This document shows positions 33,571 to 38,181 of a stretch of 38,181 bases of DNA, one piece after another. The stretch is from the NCBI GenBank assembly GCA_002340095.1, contig DDKS01000063.1, forward strand, positions 1 to 38,181, written 5' to 3'. A model generated the notes under the pieces. It saw nothing but the letters and a program-made list of their open reading frames with translations. It was not told the origin of the DNA and made no database searches. The position numbers were made by a program, and so were the translations under genes. The first letter of the stretch is position 1; each line of letters opens with the position of its first letter. This DNA is from Betaproteobacteria bacterium UBA2592. Lineage in GTDB: Bacteria; Pseudomonadota; Gammaproteobacteria; Burkholderiales; Rhodocyclaceae.

Positions 33571-34314
33571 ATGAATCGTGATGAACTGGTGCGTTGCCTG
33601 GACGAGATCCTGGACAGCGCCAAATTTGCCGATTATTGCCCAAACGGTCTGCAAGTGGAAGGACGCCCCCGGGTCGAACGGGTGATCACCGGGGTGACGG
33701 CCAGCCAGGCGCTGCTCGACGAGGCCGTGCGCCGGGGGGCGGACACAGTGATCGTGCACCATGGTTATTTCTGGAAGGGGGAAGACCCCCGGCTGACTGG
33801 CTTGCGCCGTCGCCGCCTGGGCACCCTGATCCGGCACGACATCAACCTGATCGCTTACCACCTGCCCCTCGATGCCCAGCCGCAGTTGGGCAACAACGCC
33901 CAGTGGGCCCGGGCCATGGGCTGGCAACCCGAAGGCCGTTTCGGCAATCAGGACATGGGCTGGTGGGGGAGCCAGGAAAGCGGCTCCCTCGGGGACCTGG
34001 CCCGGCGCCTGGAGCAGGTGCTGGGGCGGCAGCCCCTGGTGATCGGGGAGCCGGAGCGTTCCATCCGCCGCATCGCCTGGTGTTCCGGCGGTGCGCAGGG
34101 CTACATCGAAGCGGCCGCTGAACTCGGGGTGGATGCCTATTTGTCGGGCGAGATTTCCGAGCAGACTCCCCACCTGGCCCGGGAGTACGGCATGGCCTAC
34201 CTGGCTTGTGGACACCATGCCACGGAGCGTTTCGGAGTGCGGGCCCTGGCGGAGTTCCTGCGGCGGGAAAAAGGGCTGGACTGCGAGTTCGTGGACCTGG
34301 CCAATCCGGCCTGA
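33571..34314 (+). CDS. Nif3-like dinuclear metal center protein (YbgI family)
   Basis: 247-residue Nif3/YbgI-family protein (called GTP cyclohydrolase I type 2 homologue, function uncertain). Metal-site residues include H63-H64 (IVHHGYFWKG), H97/D101 (AYHLPLDA) and H213-H214 with the following E in GHHATERFG. Start ATG 33571 after AGGAG, giving the usual 247 residues. Divergent from the protease with only 10 bp between the two starts. Confidence 0.92.
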   Translation: MNRDELVRCLDEILDSAKFADYCPNGLQVEGRPRVERVITGVTASQALLDEAVRRGADTVIVHHGYFWKGEDPRLTGLRRRRLGTLIRHDINLIAYHLPLDAQPQLGNNAQWARAMGWQPEGRFGNQDMGWWGSQESGSLGDLARRLEQVLGRQPLVIGEPERSIRRIAWCSGGAQGYIEAAAELGVDAYLSGEISEQTPHLAREYGMAYLACGHHATERFGVRALAEFLRREKGLDCEFVDLANPA

Positions 34315-34324
34315 GCCGGGGAAT

Positions 34325-34942
34325 TCAGCCCAGCCGCAGGCTGGCCAGGTAGCGGTCCACCTGTTCCAGCAGCTGTTCCATGGCCATGCCGTTGAGCATG
34401 AAGGCGATGATGCCGTTCAACTGGCGCTGCTCCAGTAGCAGGTCGATGTGCAGCAACATCACCAGATTACCGTCATCCCGGGCGTGGGGCAGCAGGATTT
34501 CTTCCGGGGTGCCGAGCTGGTAGCTGGGCAGGGAGCTGTTGAGGCGGCTGGCGAAGAGCTGGGCCACGGCGCTGGTGCAGGCGTTGAGCAGGATGTTGCC
34601 GATCTCGCTCATGGCATCCTGTTCCAGCTCGGTGAGTTCCTGCAGGCTCAGGGACTCGTTGAGCATCAGGCGTACCACCTCCATGGACTGCAGTTCGGGG
34701 AAGATGAGTAGCCCGGTGGCCTCGAAGGAGCCGGAAAACTGCTGGCTGACGGCGCAGATGCGTTCGGCGCCGCCAGCGCTGAGCTGCCTGCAGGCATCGA
34801 GAAACTGGACAAATTGGACCGACAGCACCGACAGCCGTACCGGTTCCCGGACGATGTCCGAGAGGCTCGCGGCGGCCTGGCCGATGCCCACGTTGAAGGC
34901 TTCGATCAGGGCGTCCTGTTGCAGTTCGTCAAGCTGGCGCAT
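34325..34942 (-). CDS. cheC: CheC-type CheY-phosphate phosphatase
   Basis: 205-residue cytoplasmic chemotaxis phosphatase. Two CheC active-site helices are visible, with E14-x-x-N17 (IEAFNVGIG) and E113-x-x-N116 (SEIGNILLN). Two intact sites favour CheC over CheX. Start ATG 34942 (MRQLDEL). Last gene of the minus-strand che cluster, 43 bp after cheB; a small GGCGCT/AGCGCC hairpin lies in that gap. CheC is known to bind CheD, and two cheD genes are present here. Confidence 0.85.
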   Translation of the reverse strand: MRQLDELQQDALIEAFNVGIGQAAASLSDIVREPVRLSVLSVQFVQFLDACRQLSAGGAERICAVSQQFSGSFEATGLLIFPELQSMEVVRLMLNESLSLQELTELEQDAMSEIGNILLNACTSAVAQLFASRLNSSLPSYQLGTPEEILLPHARDDGNLVMLLHIDLLLEQRQLNGIIAFMLNGMAMEQLLEQVDRYLASLRLG

Positions 34943-34985
34943 GGGGGCATTATGGGCAAGGTCGGGCGCTAAGGCCAGAGCGCCT

Positions 34986-36083
34986 TCAGGCCATGGCCCG
35001 GCCATAGGCCACGATGGCCCCGGGAATCTGTTCCAGGGGCATGATCTGATCGGCAGCCCCTAGTTTGATCGCCTCCTTGGGCATGCCGAACACCACGCAG
35101 CTCGCTTCGTCCTGGGCGATGGTCTTGGCCCCGGCGTCGTGCATCTCCTTGAGTCCCCGGGCGCCATCGTCGCCCATGCCGGTCATGATGATGCCCAGGG
35201 CGTTGGCCCCGGCGAACCTGGCCACGGAGCGGAACAGCACATCCACGGACGGCTTGTGCCGGTTGACCAGCGGGCCGTCCACCACTTCCACCACATACTG
35301 GGCACCGCTGCGCTTGAGCATCATGTGCTTGCCGCCCGGGGCGATCAGGGCGCGGCCGGGGATCACCCGGTCGCCGTTCTGGGCCTCCCGCACTTCCACC
35401 TGGCAGATGCCGTTGAGACGCTGGGCGAACATGGCGGTGAACTTCTCCGGCATGTGCTGGACGATGACCATGCCCAGGCAGGTGGATGGCAGGCGGGTGA
35501 GGACGGCTTCCAGGGCCTGGGTGCCGCCGGTGGAGGTGCCGATGGCGACGATCTGGTCCGTGGTCCGGGCCATGGCCGTGCTGCCGCCGTTGCCGGCGGG
35601 CAGGATCACGTCGGCGGAGAACTTGGGGCGGTTGCTGGAAAGGTCTGGCGCCGACAGATGGCGAGGCATGGCCTTGAGGTTGGCCCGGGCGGCGGTGCGC
35701 ACGGCCTGGATGATGTCGTTGGAACTGTCCTCGAGGAAGTTCTTCAGCCCCACCTTGGGCTTGGTGATGATGGTGACGGCGCCGCTGGCCAGGGCTTCCA
35801 TGGTGGCCTGGGCCCCCTGTTCGGCCAGGGAGGAACAGACGATGGTGGGGGTGGGGTGCTCGGCCATGATCTTGCGCAGAAACGAGAGGCCGTCCATGCG
35901 CGGCATTTCGATGTCGATCACCAGCACATCGGGCCACTGGATCTTCATCTTTTCCAGGGCGAAGAGGGGATCGGAGGCGGTGGCGATCACTTCAATGCCT
36001 GGGTCCTGGGCCAGGGCCTGGGAGACGACCTGGCGCACCAGGGCAGAGTCGTCCACGATCATTACCTTGATTTTGTCAGCCAT
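34986..36083 (-). CDS. cheB: Chemotaxis methylesterase/deamidase CheB
   Basis: 365-residue response regulator that removes methyl groups from chemoreceptors. The receiver domain has D57 (VIDIEMP); the methylesterase domain has S184 (GTSTGG), H210 (VQHMPE) and D305/D306 (GMGDDG). Start ATG 36083 (MADKIKV), overlapping cheD1 by 8 nt; a longer reading adds 23 residues lying in cheD1. Confidence 0.96.
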   Translation of the reverse strand: MADKIKVMIVDDSALVRQVVSQALAQDPGIEVIATASDPLFALEKMKIQWPDVLVIDIEMPRMDGLSFLRKIMAEHPTPTIVCSSLAEQGAQATMEALASGAVTIITKPKVGLKNFLEDSSNDIIQAVRTAARANLKAMPRHLSAPDLSSNRPKFSADVILPAGNGGSTAMARTTDQIVAIGTSTGGTQALEAVLTRLPSTCLGMVIVQHMPEKFTAMFAQRLNGICQVEVREAQNGDRVIPGRALIAPGGKHMMLKRSGAQYVVEVVDGPLVNRHKPSVDVLFRSVARFAGANALGIIMTGMGDDGARGLKEMHDAGAKTIAQDEASCVVFGMPKEAIKLGAADQIMPLEQIPGAIVAYGRAMA

Positions 36084-36582
36084 GCGGACTCCTGCGATGA
36101 GCACCTTTGCCATTGGGAAAGGCCAGCCAGACGTGGCCGGTTTCCAGGTCAAAGGTCAGTTTGCGGCGGCCGGTGCCGCCCACGTGTTCGGAAATCAGAG
36201 GAATGCCGGCTTCCTGCAGCAATCGGCGGCCCAGGGCTACATTGCCGCTGCCGATATCGGGCAGGGTACCGGAGCCGGAGAACATGATGCCGCCGCCGAA
36301 CAGCTTGGCCTGGAACTCCCCGGGCCGGCTGCCATGGGCATGAATCTGTTCGAGCAGCAGGGCGAAGGCTTCGTCGCCATAGCGGCCGTCCGCTGCATTG
36401 GCATGAGAGTTCTGGCGGCGTTGCAGCACGTAGTGGCACATGCCGCCGAGGTGTCGGCGTGGGTGCCAGAGGGCGATCGAGACGCAGGAGCCCAGCAGGG
36501 TGGCAATGCGCAGGGGGGCGCAGCCAAAGAAAAGTTCCCCGGGCTCGAGAAAGATCCGGGGGGGCGTTGGGGTGTGCGTCAT
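36076..36582 (-). CDS. cheD: Chemoreceptor glutamine deamidase CheD (copy 1)
   Basis: 168-residue deamidase. The catalytic Cys lies in LLGSCVSIALW and the His in GGMCHYVLQ; the KLFGGGIMFSGSG and IGSGNVALGR stretches are family hallmarks. It overlaps cheR (ATGA) and cheB (8 nt). The His context differs from the canonical GG-x-N-H found in the second copy upstream, which may mean altered specificity. Confidence 0.92.
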   Translation of the reverse strand: MTHTPTPPRIFLEPGELFFGCAPLRIATLLGSCVSIALWHPRRHLGGMCHYVLQRRQNSHANAADGRYGDEAFALLLEQIHAHGSRPGEFQAKLFGGGIMFSGSGTLPDIGSGNVALGRRLLQEAGIPLISEHVGGTGRRKLTFDLETGHVWLAFPNGKGAHRRSPHG

Positions 36583-37388
36583 GGCTTGCGGTAGATCGTC
36601 GGGCGCACCGTCTTCAGAGGCGTGGGAATGCCCGACAGGGTTTCGGAGTGGCCGATGAACAGATGGCCGCCCGGCATCAGCCGGGGCAGCAGGTTGTTGA
36701 TCACCTTGGTCTTGGTTTCCAGGTCGAAGTAGATCATCACGTTGCGCAGGAAGATCACCTGAAACTCGCCGATGGCCGGGTCGATGGGCTGGGTCAGGTT
36801 GATCTGGCTGAAGCTGACCTTCTGGCGCAACTGCGAGGAGATCAGGAAGGTGCCTTCCTGGCTGCGCACGCCCTTAAGGCAGTATTTCTTCAGGAAGGCG
36901 GGTGGGATACCCTCGTTCCGGTCCATCGGGTAGTGTCCCTTGCGTGCCTTGGCCAGCACCTGGGTGCTGATGTCCGAGCCGAACACCTGCCAGTCATTGG
37001 AGGGCAGGTATTCGGCCAGCATCATTGCCAGGGTGTAGGGCTCCTCCCCGGTGGAACTGGCTGCGCTCCAGATGCGGAAGGGGGCGGTTTCCCGGTACTT
37101 GAGCAGGATCTCGTCGCGCAGATAGTCGAAATGCTTGGGTTCCCGGAAAAAGTAGGTTTCGTTGGTGGTGAGCAGATCCACCATGGTCTGCAACTCGTCC
37201 GGATGGTTGCCGCTGGCCAGGATGCGGTAGTACTCCCCGAAGCTTTCCAGCCGGAGGGCCTTGAGGCGCTTGCCCAGGCGGCCCACCAGCAGCACCTTCT
37301 TGGCGTCGGAAAGGTGGATCCCGGCGATTTTGTAGATCAACCGCTGGAACAGGGCAAATTCCTGGTCGGAGATGGGGGCGTTGATCAT
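36579..37388 (-). CDS. cheR: Chemoreceptor methyltransferase CheR
   Basis: 269-residue SAM-dependent methyltransferase. The N-terminal helical domain (about 1-90) ends with LLTTNETYFFRE; the catalytic domain has IWSAASSTGEEPYTLAM (SAM motif I) and VIFLRNVMIYFD. No TPR extension. Start ATG 37388, 30 bp after cheD2; overlaps cheD1. Confidence 0.95.
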   Translation of the reverse strand: MINAPISDQEFALFQRLIYKIAGIHLSDAKKVLLVGRLGKRLKALRLESFGEYYRILASGNHPDELQTMVDLLTTNETYFFREPKHFDYLRDEILLKYRETAPFRIWSAASSTGEEPYTLAMMLAEYLPSNDWQVFGSDISTQVLAKARKGHYPMDRNEGIPPAFLKKYCLKGVRSQEGTFLISSQLRQKVSFSQINLTQPIDPAIGEFQVIFLRNVMIYFDLETKTKVINNLLPRLMPGGHLFIGHSETLSGIPTPLKTVRPTIYRKP

Positions 37389-37418
37389 GATGTCGGGGTT
37401 CGCAGGGGGAGGTGGGAA

Positions 37419-38018
37419 TCAGAAAAGTTCAATCTTCTTCTCCCTGCTGGCGCGACTGGCGATCTGGCGGGCCAGGGTGTCGGCGTAGGCGGTTTCCCGC
37501 TGGATCAGGGATTCGGTGGCCATGCTGGTCAGCATGCGGCGGCAATAGGCATCCCCGGTGTCGGGCACGAACAGGATTTTCCGGGACCAGGGGCCGAGGA
37601 AGTCGGAAGCCACCAGGGGAATACGCTCCCGCTCCAGCCATTCCTGGGCGAAGTCGGCATTGCGCTTGCCGATGTTCATGCCCTGGGCCAGGCTCTCGAT
37701 GATGGTTCCGCCACCGAAGGCCTTGGCTTCCAGTCGCGCCTTCTTGGCGCCCCTGGCGAGCAGGCCGTTGAGCAGGGCTTCCATGCAGTAGTCACCGGCC
37801 AGCAAGGCATCCACCTCGCTGTTGGGAGTGCGCTGCAGGTTGGGCAGCATGAAATGGTTGAGGCCGCCGATGCGGGCCGCCTTGTCGTACATGCAGACCG
37901 CCACGCAGGAGCCGAGCAGGGTGGACAGGGGCTGTTCCGCCTCGATGCCCCAGGCACCCGGGGCAATGCTGCGGGACAGACGCTCGATCTCACGGCTGGG
38001 CAGGTGGGCGTAGCTCAA
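37419..38018 (-). CDS. cheD: Chemoreceptor glutamine deamidase CheD (copy 2)
   Basis: 199-residue CheD paralogue. Canonical catalytic context LLGSCVAVCMYD and GGLNHFMLP, then AFGGG and NIGKRN. It has a C-terminal helical extension absent from copy 1. The start is TTG 38018 with AGAAGG 5 bp upstream, right after the chemoreceptor stop, so it is probably co-translated with it; no ATG fits better. Confidence 0.9.
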   Translation of the reverse strand: MSYAHLPSREIERLSRSIAPGAWGIEAEQPLSTLLGSCVAVCMYDKAARIGGLNHFMLPNLQRTPNSEVDALLAGDYCMEALLNGLLARGAKKARLEAKAFGGGTIIESLAQGMNIGKRNADFAQEWLERERIPLVASDFLGPWSRKILFVPDTGDAYCRRMLTSMATESLIQRETAYADTLARQIASRASREKKIELF

Positions 38019-38029
38019 GGAAGCCTTCT

Positions 38030-38181
38030 TCAGAAGCGTTGAAATTCAGCCTCGTCGGGATTTTCCGAGGGACGCGCCATGAAGGAGACAGGCCGGTTCT
38101 GGACGCGCTGGCTGGGGGGCTGACCCAGGTGCTGGTGTTCCTGCCCCAGGTGGAAGAACCCCATGAGGTCCTGCAACTGTT
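38030..38181 (-). CDS. Methyl-accepting chemotaxis protein, C-terminal fragment (cut by window edge)
   Basis: The last 49 codons are in the window. They read QLQDLMGFFHL, the usual end of a chemoreceptor signalling domain, then a polar linker of about 30 residues and the C-terminus EFQRF-stop. EFQRF resembles the aromatic-x-x-Phe pentapeptide (like NWETF) that tethers CheR and CheB. It is the first gene seen in the cluster; cheD2 follows 11 bp after its TGA. Confidence 0.8.
   Translation of the reverse strand, partial: QLQDLMGFFHLGQEHQHLGQPPSQRVQNRPVSFMARPSENPDEAEFQRF

Noticed and set aside
33561..33623. Longer N-terminus for the DegS-like protease (from 33623 or 33572)
   Set aside because: It would run into the divergent Nif3-like gene; MRKLW followed by a membrane segment is a natural start.
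1..38181. CRISPR array, tRNA/rRNA genes, IS elements or integrase
   Set aside because: No regularly spaced direct repeats, cloverleaf-like genes, or transposase-like translations were seen by eye; no profile search could be run.

Overview
The window is a GC-rich proteobacterial chromosome segment. Its gene content and order (mlaFEDACB, a YadGH-like ABC pair, ibaG, murA, his genes, hinT, tatABC, degS/Nif3) are typical of Betaproteobacteria. The short-form HisG and the mixture of MSHA-like pilus, c-di-GMP and chemotaxis genes point to Rhodocyclales (an Azospira/Dechloromonas-like organism). That placement is inference from synteny, not a database match. I see no rRNA, tRNA, CRISPR, insertion sequence or integrase. 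Coding density is very high and no gene-free stretch exceeds about 130 bp.

Layout: (1) 1-4697, minus strand: a sigma-54-dependent response regulator, a MshM/ExeA-like ATPase, a MshL-like secretin lipoprotein and the first 21 codons of a MshN-like gene, all tightly coupled; this is the edge of a MSHA-type pilus or secretion locus. (2) 4825-11760, plus strand: a long envelope operon holding the whole phospholipid-retrograde Mla pathway (mlaF-E-D-A-C-B), a two-gene ABC exporter, ibaG and murA. (3) 11810-16347, minus strand: HD-GYP phosphodiesterase, PAS-PAS-PAS-GGDEF-EAL-CZB protein and a small cupin, a c-di-GMP module placed between murA and hisG. (4) 16472-18421, plus: hisG-hisD, ended by a strong intrinsic terminator. 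(5) 18426-24938, plus: two half-size chromate transporters, then an iron module (Fur-box-controlled TonB-dependent receptor, FMN alpha-hydroxy-acid oxidase homologue, PiuC/YbiX hydroxylase, Fe(III)-binding protein). (6) 25052-26836, minus: hisC followed by a nitroreductase. (7) 26916-32350, plus: hisB-H-A-F-I-E, hinT, tatA-B-C. (8) A convergent DegS/AlgW-like protease, divergent from a Nif3-like gene. (9) 34325-38181, minus: chemotaxis genes, in transcription order the C-terminus of a chemoreceptor, cheD2, cheR, cheD1, cheB and cheC.

Working together: the Mla genes supply every cytoplasmic, inner-membrane, periplasmic and outer-membrane part of the lipid-asymmetry system. The histidine genes cover hisG, D, C, B, H, A, F, I and E; no hisZ is present, although the short HisG should need one elsewhere. 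The chemotaxis block supplies receptor modification (methylation, demethylation/deamidation, deamidation) and CheY-P dephosphorylation, and the receptor ends in a pentapeptide suited to CheR/CheB docking.

The most unusual points are the his locus split by two accessory blocks with hisC inverted, a perfect terminator hairpin inside the 5' coding region of a chromate-transporter gene, an iron-uptake module containing an atypical flavin oxidase, a Zn-binding CZB domain at the C-terminus of a bifunctional c-di-GMP enzyme, and two CheD paralogues plus CheC in one cluster.
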